Shown here piece after piece: positions 55,480 to 63,075 of a DNA stretch of 64,000 bases; the first letter of the stretch is position 1; each line of letters starts with the position of its first letter. Source of the DNA: Parashewanella spongiae (lineage in GTDB: Bacteria; Pseudomonadota; Gammaproteobacteria; Enterobacterales; Shewanellaceae); contig NZ_CP037952.1 of NCBI RefSeq assembly GCF_004358345.1, positions 2,356,001-2,420,000 of the forward strand. The letters run 5' to 3'. A program made the translations under genes and the position numbers. The notes below the pieces were generated by a model that made no database searches, was not told where the DNA came from, and saw nothing but the letters and a program-made list of their open reading frames with translations.

Positions 55480-56151
55480 CTAATCGATTTGCTGAGCCAC
55501 TAACGATTTAATTGTATCTGCCGAATGTAATATGTGTTGTTTTAATAAAGCTGTAGCCTTATCAATTTGGCGACTTTTGCAAAACTCAAGTAGGTCTCTA
55601 TGCTCCTGTTCAGCTCTGGGTATCCCACCGCCCAATAATAACTGTAAACGAATATAGCGATCGCAGTTTGTGTTTAGACCTTGTACTACTTCAAGTGTAT
55701 GTGGACGATTTGCTGGTTGGTATAAAAAGGTGTGAAATTGTGTGTTGAGTTCACTCCAGCTTGCAACAGCGTTTTCATGCTTAAAAGCAGATTCAAGAAG
55801 TTCAAGAACTTGCTCTGCTTTTGCAAAATCTTCATCGCTTATGTTAGGAATTGCTTTAGCAAGAAGATCTGTTTCAATCATTGCGCGTAACTCAAATAAC
55901 TCGGTTACTTGTTCGACTGAAAGCATTGTAGCTGTAGCTCCTTTATGGGCTTCAAACTTTACTAAGCCTTCAGCTTCAAGTTGTAAAAGCGCTTCCCTGA
56001 CAGGGATACGACTTACATTGAGTTGTTCTGCTAGTGCACTTTGTCTTAAAGGCTCTCCAGCTGCTATATCACCAGAAAGAATTTTCTCTCTTAGAACTTC
56101 AACAACTACTTGCGTACGAGTTTTGTGGACGATAGGGGGGGTTCGACTCAT
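55480..56151 (-). CDS. GntR-family (FadR/FCD type) transcriptional regulator
   Basis: 223 residues: winged helix at 10-75 (VLREKILSGDIAAGEPLRQS, ALAEQLNVSRIPVREALLQLE) and an FCD ligand domain (ELFELRAMIETDLLAKAI; metal ligands Asp, His in NTQFHTFLY, EHRDLLEFC, KQHILHSAD). FCD regulators of this type often control sugar-acid or amino-acid catabolism. Encoded inside the hydroxyproline operon, 105 bases after the dehydrogenase gene, so it is the probable repressor acting at the palindrome at 60154. The effector is likely hydroxyproline or a pathway intermediate (inference). Confidence 0.85.
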   Translation of the reverse strand: MSRTPPIVHKTRTQVVVEVLREKILSGDIAAGEPLRQSALAEQLNVSRIPVREALLQLEAEGLVKFEAHKGATATMLSVEQVTELFELRAMIETDLLAKAIPNISDEDFAKAEQVLELLESAFKHENAVASWSELNTQFHTFLYQPANRPHTLEVVQGLNTNCDRYIRLQLLLGGGIPRAEQEHRDLLEFCKSRQIDKATALLKQHILHSADTIKSLVAQQID

Positions 56152-56256
56152 GGATACCGTCTGTCATTAATTAAAATTGATTATTGCAGCCAAGATACCG
56201 TTTACGGCAAGATAAATAAAGGGAAATACAGCATTTCCCTCTATTTAATTGCAGTT

Positions 56257-57834
56257 TTATTTCACTATTAAGTTAGAAAAGCTATCTTGAAGATCGGCCG
56301 GTAATAAATATGTAGGACTATTTTGATAACAAATAGGTCGCAAAAATCGTTTTATTGCTGAAACGCCAACTGATGTAGACTGAACATTAGTGCTTGCAGG
56401 GTAGGGGCCACCATGATTCATTGAATAACAAACCTCTACACCTGTAGGCATTTGATTGAAAATAATCCGGCCTACCTTGTAGCTGATAGAGCGAATAAGT
56501 TCTTGAAGTTGTTCAAAATCACTTTCAAAGCCATGAATACTTGCACACAATTGACCTTCTAATTTATTAATGACAGATTGCATTTTATTAATATCAGAAC
56601 ACTCTACGATGATAGCGGAAGGTCCGAATATTTCATCGCGTATTTGCGGGTTTTGATTAAAACATTCAGCAGATGTAGAAAAAATGATTGGTTGTGTGTG
56701 ATGCGGTTGCTCAGGGCTTATTCCTCTGCCGACAACTGTCATTCCTGAATGCTTTTCAAGTCGTTCGATTTGTTGTTGATAGGTTTTGGCTATGCCGTTT
56801 GATAACATTGGAGCGCTGGCTTGTTGGCTGATTTCTTCTGATAGAGTTGCTTTGTAACGTTCGAGTCCTTGGCTTGATAAGCTTATTAAAACTCCTGGAC
56901 TCGTACAAAATTGACCATGACCCATCATCAGCGATTGAACTTGTGAAATTGCTAATGATTCAGCATCTTTTTCAAGGATATTAGGTAAAATGAATTGTGG
57001 ATTAACCGATCCAAGCTCACCAAAAAAGGGAATTGGAGTTTCACGCGCTGCACATAAGTCGGCGAGTATTCGTCCTACTTTAAGAGAGCCTGTGAAGCCA
57101 ACGGCTGCAACTTTATCATTAGTGACTAGAGAGGCGGCAATATCAGGCAAAGAGCTTTGTAATACACTAAAAACACCGGGGGCAATTGAACAAGATTCGA
57201 TCGCTCTTGAAATTGCTTTACCAACAAGCTCAGTAGTTGCTGGGTGAGCAGGGTGGCTTTTGACTATAACAGAACAACCAGCAGCTAATGCTGAAGCAGT
57301 GTCTCCTCCTGCAGCTGAGAAAGCGAGGGGAAAGTTAGATGCTCCAAAAACCACTACAGGACCAAGTGGAATGTAACCGAGTCTAGATTCTGGTTTAGGA
57401 GCAGGAGTTCGATTGGGATCCGCTTTGTCCATATAGCGTGGCTCAGTAGGATTTCTCAAATGTTGCGCGAACAATTTCAACTGGTTGCAGGTTCTAGCTG
57501 TTTCACCTTGAAGTCTAGCTATTGGCAATCCGGTTTCTATTTGTGCTACTGCAACAATGATAGCGATGTCTGAATTTAATTCAGTTGCAATGGCGTCCAG
57601 AAAATCAGCTCGCTGGGCTGGGGTTGTATTTCTATAAGATTGAAATGCATCTGTTGCCGACTGAGTGGCAAGATCAATATCTTTTGCTGTTGCTTCAAAA
57701 AATTTCCACTTTAGCTTTTGGTTTAAAACAGGGTTATGACTGGAAAATATATCTCTATCATTATTTCCAATCCATTGCCCGCTTATGAAGTGTTGGCCTG
57801 TGAGTTTTACAGTTTGTAAGTGTTGAGTGTTCAT
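56257..57834 (-). CDS. 2,5-dioxovalerate (2-oxoglutarate semialdehyde) dehydrogenase
   Basis: Last step of hydroxyproline degradation, oxidising 2-oxoglutarate semialdehyde to 2-oxoglutarate with NAD(P). 525 residues of the ALDH fold: cofactor region VVVFGASNFPLAFS and FTGSLKVGRIL, catalytic Glu in FFGELGSVNPQF and catalytic Cys in GHGQFCTSPG. GGDTASALAAGCSVIVKSHP and the absence of an aldehyde-generic EGLGGK motif match the group III KGSA dehydrogenases that occur with hydroxyproline genes (HypH in Sinorhizobium terms). The start is 12 bases after the epimerase stop, so the two are cotranslated. Confidence 0.88.
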   Translation of the reverse strand: MNTQHLQTVKLTGQHFISGQWIGNNDRDIFSSHNPVLNQKLKWKFFEATAKDIDLATQSATDAFQSYRNTTPAQRADFLDAIATELNSDIAIIVAVAQIETGLPIARLQGETARTCNQLKLFAQHLRNPTEPRYMDKADPNRTPAPKPESRLGYIPLGPVVVFGASNFPLAFSAAGGDTASALAAGCSVIVKSHPAHPATTELVGKAISRAIESCSIAPGVFSVLQSSLPDIAASLVTNDKVAAVGFTGSLKVGRILADLCAARETPIPFFGELGSVNPQFILPNILEKDAESLAISQVQSLMMGHGQFCTSPGVLISLSSQGLERYKATLSEEISQQASAPMLSNGIAKTYQQQIERLEKHSGMTVVGRGISPEQPHHTQPIIFSTSAECFNQNPQIRDEIFGPSAIIVECSDINKMQSVINKLEGQLCASIHGFESDFEQLQELIRSISYKVGRIIFNQMPTGVEVCYSMNHGGPYPASTNVQSTSVGVSAIKRFLRPICYQNSPTYLLPADLQDSFSNLIVK

Positions 57835-57846
57835 CTAAAATCCTTA

Positions 57847-58842
57847 TTAAACTTGAAAACCGAATGCATATGGATCATCATCATCTACTGTGATGGTGTT
57901 ATTACCTGTTACCCTAGCCCAACCTTGAATACTCGGTTTTATGGCTTTATAAGTGCCTACTTGCGTTTCAGATTCAATTTTTCCTATAAATTGACTGCCG
58001 ATAATGCTTTCATGTGAATAAACATCACCTACTGATAAAAGTCCTTTTGCATGAAGTTGTGCAAGACGGGCGCTTGTACCAGTGCCGCAAGGTGAACGGT
58101 CAATGGCTTTATCGCCATAAAAAACTGCGTTTGCGCCATTAGAGCCATCAGTAATTGTGTCGCCGGTCCAAAGGACATGAGAAACACCGCGAACCGTTGG
58201 ATCACTTGGGTGAATACACTCAATATTTTGAGCAGCCTTACGTACGATGGGACTCCAGTGTAGTATTTCTGAAGCCGACCATTTCCGAAGACCTGGGAAA
58301 TTTTCTTGTGGATCGACGATACAATAAAAATTTCCACCATAAGCAATATCGACCGTCAGTTTGCCGAGCTCTGGTACATTTAATTCAACGTCTTTATGGG
58401 CTAAGTAAGCCGGAACATTATAAATTTTGACCCATTCTACTTTTCCATTAGTGAGATGGTAATTAACCATTATTTGGCCCGCAGGAACGTCAATTATAAG
58501 TTGACCTGCTATTTTTGATTGTAAAAGACCTGATTCTAAAGCTGCAGTTATGGCACCAATCGTTCCATGCCCGCACATAGGTAAACAACCACTGGTTTCG
58601 ATAAATAGGATTGAGGCATCGGCATTATCGGTGCAAGGAGGATATAAAAATGCTCCAGACATCATGTCATGACCTCTTGGTTCAAACATGAGTGCAGTTC
58701 TTATCCAGTCGTGATGAGTTAGAAAGTCTTGTCGTTTTTCACTCATAGTATTGCCACGCAGAACTGGGTGGTCACTCGTGACCAGCCGAACTGGATTTCC
58801 GCAGGTGTGAGCATCAATGCAAAAAAAGGTGCCTTTAATCAT
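57847..58842 (-). CDS. 4-hydroxyproline 2-epimerase
   Basis: Interconverts trans-4-hydroxy-L-proline and cis-4-hydroxy-D-proline. 331 residues of the proline racemase fold. Both active-site cysteines are present: Cys90 in PMCGHGTIG and Cys252 in DRSPCGTGTSA. Two cysteines identify a racemase/epimerase rather than a dehydratase, and the genomic context favours hydroxyproline over proline. FFCIDAHTCGNPVR and FEPRGHDMMSGA are further signatures. A hairpin (58876-58905) and a family-C element separate its start from the deaminase gene upstream. Confidence 0.92.
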   Translation of the reverse strand: MIKGTFFCIDAHTCGNPVRLVTSDHPVLRGNTMSEKRQDFLTHHDWIRTALMFEPRGHDMMSGAFLYPPCTDNADASILFIETSGCLPMCGHGTIGAITAALESGLLQSKIAGQLIIDVPAGQIMVNYHLTNGKVEWVKIYNVPAYLAHKDVELNVPELGKLTVDIAYGGNFYCIVDPQENFPGLRKWSASEILHWSPIVRKAAQNIECIHPSDPTVRGVSHVLWTGDTITDGSNGANAVFYGDKAIDRSPCGTGTSARLAQLHAKGLLSVGDVYSHESIIGSQFIGKIESETQVGTYKAIKPSIQGWARVTGNNTITVDDDDPYAFGFQV

Positions 58843-58875
58843 TAAAAGCGTTCCAAAAATTGTTATTAATATGGG

Positions 58876-58905
58876 GCACTGACTGAATATTAATACAGTC
58901 AGTGC
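58876..58905. terminator. Perfect hairpin inside the hydroxyproline cluster
   Basis: GCACTGACTG/CAGTCAGTGC, a perfect 10-bp stem around a ten-base A+T loop, between the deaminase and epimerase genes. It is symmetric; on the minus strand it is not followed by a T-run. It could attenuate readthrough into the epimerase gene or mark the 5' end of its leader. Confidence 0.45.
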
Positions 58906-58915
58906 AATTCTTTAA

Positions 58916-59177
58916 TCTAATTAAATCAGTTGAACGCATAGTTTAAATTTAATTTATTGAAATTAAATACAAAATTAAACAACCCGAATTCACCTATCAG
59001 GTGAATGCTGAACATTCATATACTTGCCAAAATCACCGCTAACTGCGTTACAAATTTTGCAAGTAGAAACGAAGTAATGACAGTTTTGTATTTCGGTAAC
59101 CACTACCTGCTGCTATTCATACCTTGCTATCAGTAATTTTTTCTGCGTATATGAACGCTCCAACCGATTTATTTAGG
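58916..59177. repeat. Family-C element C2 (262 bp), full-length, with TTTAA duplication
   Basis: Left end TCTAATTAAATCAGTTGAAC, right end the inverse complement of CCTAAATAAATCGGTTGG. TTTAA is repeated at about 58911-58915 and 59178-59182. It contains a degenerate hairpin module (59078-59095, TGACA and TTTCG arms). The right end is six bases from the deaminase stop codon. Confidence 0.75.
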
Positions 59178-59183
59178 TTTAAG

Positions 59184-60095
59184 TTAGAAGTACTTAGATA
59201 AATCTAATCGTGTTTTCAATGCTTCAGAAATTACTTTTTCAACATAAGCTCTTTCATCGCCCTCTAGCATCATTCTTGGCATACGCACATTTTCACTTCC
59301 ACGGCCTACAAGTTGCTCAGCATACTTAATACATTGGACAAGCGTTGGGATAGTATCAAGGCGTAAAAGTGGCATAAACCATCGATAAATTTCGCGAGCT
59401 TCTTCAATTCGACCAGCTTTAGCAAGTTTAAATAGGGCAACAGATTCACGTGGGAATACATTTGTTAAACCAGAAATCCAGCCAGTTGCTCCAAGGAATA
59501 TGCTCTCTAAAGCGATATCATCAACACCACAAAGTAAACTGAATCTATCACCGAAGAGGCTTTGGAGTTCCGTTAATCGGCGAGTATCTGTGGTCGATTC
59601 TTTGATCGCGACAATATTTGATTCTTTAGCAAGCTCAGCGGTCATTTCTAGATTAATATCGACACCATAACTCACAGGGTTGTTGTAAATCATAATTGGA
59701 AGGGTTGGAACGGAACGCGCTACTGTTTGATAATGGGCTACGACTTCGCGATCTGTTCCGCGGTAAACCATAGCTGGTAACAGCATTAATCCATCTACGC
59801 CAAGGTGTTGAATATCTTTAGCATACTGAGAAGCCATCTGAGCCGTATTTTCTGTACAACCTGAAATTACTTTAATACGGCCATTTACTGTTTCGACAGT
59901 GTGCTTAATGAACTCTCTTTTTTCTTGAGCACTAAGGGATGCATTTTCCCCAATTGTACCTAGAGCAATAATTCCATCGATACCGTCGCTGATTAACTCT
60001 TCAAGCATGCGAGCATTGGATTGAAAATTGATAGAACCGTCTTCATTAAATTGAGTTGAAATTGCCGGAAATACACCTTGCCAATTTACTTTCAT
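59184..60095 (-). CDS. DapA-family 1-pyrroline-4-hydroxy-2-carboxylate deaminase
   Basis: 303 residues of the DapA (class I aldolase-like) fold. Schiff-base Lys in IVAIKESTTDTRR, catalytic Tyr in IMIYNNPVSYGVD and substrate loop ALGTIGENASLS. DapA itself has GTTGE; the GTIGE variant and the hydroxyproline neighbours favour the deaminase converting 1-pyrroline-4-hydroxy-2-carboxylate to 2-oxoglutarate semialdehyde (HypD in Sinorhizobium terms). First gene of the minus-strand arm, 60 bases downstream of the palindromic operator. Other DapA-family aldolases remain possible without the context. Confidence 0.85.
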   Translation of the reverse strand: MKVNWQGVFPAISTQFNEDGSINFQSNARMLEELISDGIDGIIALGTIGENASLSAQEKREFIKHTVETVNGRIKVISGCTENTAQMASQYAKDIQHLGVDGLMLLPAMVYRGTDREVVAHYQTVARSVPTLPIMIYNNPVSYGVDINLEMTAELAKESNIVAIKESTTDTRRLTELQSLFGDRFSLLCGVDDIALESIFLGATGWISGLTNVFPRESVALFKLAKAGRIEEAREIYRWFMPLLRLDTIPTLVQCIKYAEQLVGRGSENVRMPRMMLEGDERAYVEKVISEALKTRLDLSKYF

Positions 60096-60153
60096 TTTTA
60101 AACCTCATTGAGCAATCGCCAGTAACGATCTAAATTAACTTTTTATTTTGTGG

Positions 60154-60169
60154 ATATTGTATACAATAT
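60154..60169. promoter_or_regulatory. Perfect palindromic operator between divergent hydroxyproline arms
   Basis: ATATTGTATACAATAT, a perfect 16-base palindrome with core TTGTATACAA, typical of operators for FCD-type GntR regulators. It lies 60 bases from the deaminase ATG and 100 bases from the dehydratase ATG, so one site could control both arms. The GntR gene at 55480 is the obvious candidate (inference). Confidence 0.65.
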
Positions 60170-60268
60170 TGTAAAAAATAAAAGTCTTAAGTTAATTTCT
60201 TTGAAATATATTTGTGTTTACAGAATTTGAAATATGGCTTTAACAACTAAGAAAAGTAAGGAAACTCA

Positions 60269-61309
60269 ATGGATATCTTTCAAATAAGTGACAGTATCTT
60301 ACATGGTTTTAACAAAATTACTACATTGGATGCTCATACAGAAGGGGAGCCTTTACGGATTATTACCAGTGGCTTTCCCGAAATTAAGGGGAAAACAATT
60401 CTTGAAAAACGTCAATACGTCACGAAATATTTAGATTGGTATCGAAAAGTTTTAATGTTTGAGCCCCGAGGACATGCAGATATGTACGGTGCAATAATAA
60501 CTGAGCCAGTGACACCTGATGCTGATTTTGGTGTGTTGTTTTTACATAACGAAGGTTATAGCAGTATGTGTGGACATGCGATCTTAGCTATCGTTAAAGT
60601 CGCCTGTCAAACGGGAGCAATAAAACTAAATAATGAACCTAGAATTGTAAAAATTGATGCTCCTGCTGGGCTGGTAGTAGCAAAAGCCCAAAGAAATATA
60701 GCTAATGAAATTTTAGTGAGTTTCGAAAATGTCTTGTCTTGGCCAGAAGCATTAGATTGTAGTGTTTATGTCGAAGGAATCGGTGATGTTAAATATGACA
60801 TAGGTTTCGGTGGTGCATATTATGCATTTGTGGATGCAGACGAGTATGGTATTTCCTGCGAGGCGAACAATGTTGCCCAACTGATTGATGCAGGTCGTAA
60901 AATTAAGCAAGCCGTCATGGCTTCACGCACGTTAGATCATCCAGTTGAACATGATTTAAGTTTTTTATACGGTACCATTTTCACTAGCAAAAAAGTAAGT
61001 CATGAGGACTATCATTCAAAACATGTGTGCGTATTTGCAGATGGTGAAGTAGACAGATCTCCGACAGGTACTGGTGTGTCGGCTCGAATTGCACTTCTGT
61101 ATGAAAAAGGAAGTGTTGCTTTAAATGAAAAAATTACCATAGAAAGTATCGTTGGTGGGAAAATGAACGTTTCGGCACTGAGTGAAAGTATTTTCTACGG
61201 AAAGAAATGTATAACTCCTGAGGTTTCTGGTCGCTCATATATTACCGGTCAGCATCAGTTTTTAGTTGATAAAGAAGATATTTTTCAAAATGGCTTTTTA
61301 GTACGCTAA
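60269..61309 (+). CDS. trans-3-hydroxy-L-proline dehydratase (proline racemase fold)
   Basis: 346 residues. Same fold as the epimerase, but the second catalytic Cys is Thr: Cys101 in [10 protein letters not shown] and Thr266 in [11 protein letters not shown]. In this superfamily the Cys/Thr pair marks trans-3-hydroxy-L-proline dehydratase, which yields 1-pyrroline-2-carboxylate after water loss. Other signs: [18 protein letters not shown] and [19 protein letters not shown] before the ATG. The reductase needed to make proline from the product is not in the window. 32 bases separate it from the FAD gene. Confidence 0.88.
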   Translation: MDIFQISDSILHGFNKITTLDAHTEGEPLRIITSGFPEIKGKTILEKRQYVTKYLDWYRKVLMFEPRGHADMYGAIITEPVTPDADFGVLFLHNEGYSSMCGHAILAIVKVACQTGAIKLNNEPRIVKIDAPAGLVVAKAQRNIANEILVSFENVLSWPEALDCSVYVEGIGDVKYDIGFGGAYYAFVDADEYGISCEANNVAQLIDAGRKIKQAVMASRTLDHPVEHDLSFLYGTIFTSKKVSHEDYHSKHVCVFADGEVDRSPTGTGVSARIALLYEKGSVALNEKITIESIVGGKMNVSALSESIFYGKKCITPEVSGRSYITGQHQFLVDKEDIFQNGFLVR

Positions 61310-61341
61310 TACTTATTAAACTACAAATGTGTGAGGCACTT

Positions 61342-62628
61342 ATGCCAAATCAACAAAAAATGGTTACCAACGACCAATTACATGAACAAATATGGGTTGT
61401 AGGCGCTGGAATAGTAGGGTTAACCTCAGCGCTTCAGCTACAAAGTCAAGGCTATCAAGTTACTATTGTAGATAAAAAAGGTGTTGCTGCAGGGGCATCC
61501 CAAGGTAATGCAGGACACTTTGCAACAGCCGAAATTTTTCCTCACGCTGAAGCTAGCTTGTTATTTGAACTGCCGAAAATGCTTCTCGACCCCCTTGGGC
61601 CAATTCGGATTTTACCTCGATATTTCTTAAAAGCACTCCCTTGGTTCAGTCGTTTCGTCATCAATATGCTGCCTAATAGAAGGTTAAAAAACACTAATGC
61701 AATAAAAGGCCTTAATTATTCAGCTATTCATGAAATGCGAGAGCTTGCCCAATCTTGTAATTGTGCCAACTTAATCGTAACTAAAGGTAGTTTATTGGTT
61801 TTCGAACAAACACCACTTCCTAAAGTCATTCAGCAATGGCGAAGGTATGCAGACGAAGGAGTGCCGGTTAGGCTACTTACTGGGAATGAAGCAAGGGAAC
61901 TAGAGCCATCATTATCTTTTAATATCCAACATGCATTATTTTTTACTGAAACGGCTCATACCAAAAACCCTAAGTTTCTCTGTGAAGCTTTTGCAGCAAC
62001 GTTTATTGAGCGTGGTGGTAAAATCTTGCAGGCAGAATTAGATGATATAGATACAATCGACAAATTGAGTTTAAAATACACCAGCACTGATAACCAGGCT
62101 GAGCACATGGTGAATCCTGATAAGATATTATTAACTACGGGTGCATGGTCTAAAAAGTTTACCACAAAGTTAGGTTATAACGTGCCTTTAGACACAGAGC
62201 GTGGTTACCACTTGATGCTGCCAAATAAAATTCCGTTAAACAGACCTGTAACATCTTTTGAAAGAAAATTCATTATTACACCAATGAATGATGGAACAAG
62301 ACTTGCTGGAATGGTGGAGTTTGGAGGTTTACATGCACCAAAGTCGAAAGGGTGCACAGAACGGTTTTTAGTGCATGGGAAAGCAATAATACCTATGTTA
62401 AATGTGGATGAACCTCATAATGGTATTGAGTGGATGGGATTCAGGCCGTCACTGCCCGATAGCTTACCGGTGCTGGGGAAAACAAAACATTCAAGTGTAT
62501 TTGTATCCTTTGGACATCAACATCTTGGATTAACTTGGTCTGCATTGACAGCAAAACTTGTAGCACAACAAATTACCGGCCGTACAGTGGATATTGATAT
62601 GAAACCGTACAGTATTGAACGATTTTAA
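61342..62628 (+). CDS. FAD-dependent D-amino-acid dehydrogenase, probable D-hydroxyproline dehydrogenase
   Basis: DadA-like flavoprotein of about 428 residues. N-terminal Rossmann IWVVGAGIVGLTSALQL with VTIVDKKG, ASQGNAGHF, a central substrate domain, TERGYHLML, and the C-terminal second FAD contact FGHQHLGLTWSALTAKL. I place the start at the ATG at 61342, preceded by GAGG at seven bases, over the ATG at 61327. By context it oxidises cis-4-hydroxy-D-proline to 1-pyrroline-4-hydroxy-2-carboxylate, passing electrons to the respiratory chain; it is a single-subunit enzyme, unlike the three-subunit HypOYZ type. D-proline or D-alanine are alternatives. Confidence 0.82.
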   Translation: MPNQQKMVTNDQLHEQIWVVGAGIVGLTSALQLQSQGYQVTIVDKKGVAAGASQGNAGHFATAEIFPHAEASLLFELPKMLLDPLGPIRILPRYFLKALPWFSRFVINMLPNRRLKNTNAIKGLNYSAIHEMRELAQSCNCANLIVTKGSLLVFEQTPLPKVIQQWRRYADEGVPVRLLTGNEARELEPSLSFNIQHALFFTETAHTKNPKFLCEAFAATFIERGGKILQAELDDIDTIDKLSLKYTSTDNQAEHMVNPDKILLTTGAWSKKFTTKLGYNVPLDTERGYHLMLPNKIPLNRPVTSFERKFIITPMNDGTRLAGMVEFGGLHAPKSKGCTERFLVHGKAIIPMLNVDEPHNGIEWMGFRPSLPDSLPVLGKTKHSSVFVSFGHQHLGLTWSALTAKLVAQQITGRTVDIDMKPYSIERF

Positions 62629-62684
62629 TATTAATAAACCACATTCGCCCCTTGTGAAAATATATTCATAAAGGTCGAGTGTTA

Positions 62685-63075
62685 CACCAATTACAGTAAT
62701 TAAATGCTTAACTCAGAGCTAGGTATGCGCACAAAGTACAAACGAAATTGGTGTAAACATAGTTATTACCGACATACAAAACTGTCGTTATTACATTGCT
62801 ACGTTGAGACAATTTTGTGAAGTATTCTTTATAAACCAAAGTGTGCGCATACAACTGACATTGAACACATCTATTAAAAAACCAAAATTAATGAATAGTA
62901 ACTCATCTTTGCGTTGTGAAAATGTTCATATCGGTTAATTTAAAGTAAAACATAGATAAAAAGTGATTTCTTATTCAACCTTAACCACATAACTATTTCG
63001 TGTGCGCAATGTCAGATACAAGCTCCCGAAGTGCAAGGCTAAAGGTTTCCATTACTGCGTTGCACCTTCTTGAAG
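62685..63075. repeat. Family-A element A4, split by element F and cut by the intron
   Basis: The left end is mutated (CACCAATTACAGTAATTAA). The hairpin module is at 62770-62787 as inverse complement. Family-A sequence is interrupted at 62855-63015 and resumes with GCTCCCGAAG, then stops at TTGAA (63071-63075), the 3' flank of intron copy 2. The rest of A4 should lie beyond the window on the far side of the intron. Confidence 0.7.
62855..63015. mobile_element. Family-F miniature element (161 bp) with 6-bp duplication, inserted in A4
   Basis: Terminal repeats CTGACATTG and CAATGTCAG are perfect; CACA follows two bases further inward at both ends. ATACAA is repeated at 62849-62854 and 63016-63021; removing the element and one copy restores GCATACAAGCTCCC, the family-A sequence. 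No gene. This is the only copy in the window. Confidence 0.82.

Larger units (their letters stand above)
58843..59183. other. Intra-operon gap: hairpin and family-C element
   Basis: This 341-base gap inside a same-strand gene cluster is almost wholly the hairpin at 58876-58905 and repeat C2 at 58916-59177, with no gene. Confidence 0.6.

Noticed and set aside
59184-60095. Dihydrodipicolinate synthase DapA for lysine synthesis
   Set aside because: The substrate loop is GTIGE rather than GTTGE and the gene lies in a hydroxyproline cluster with a regulator.
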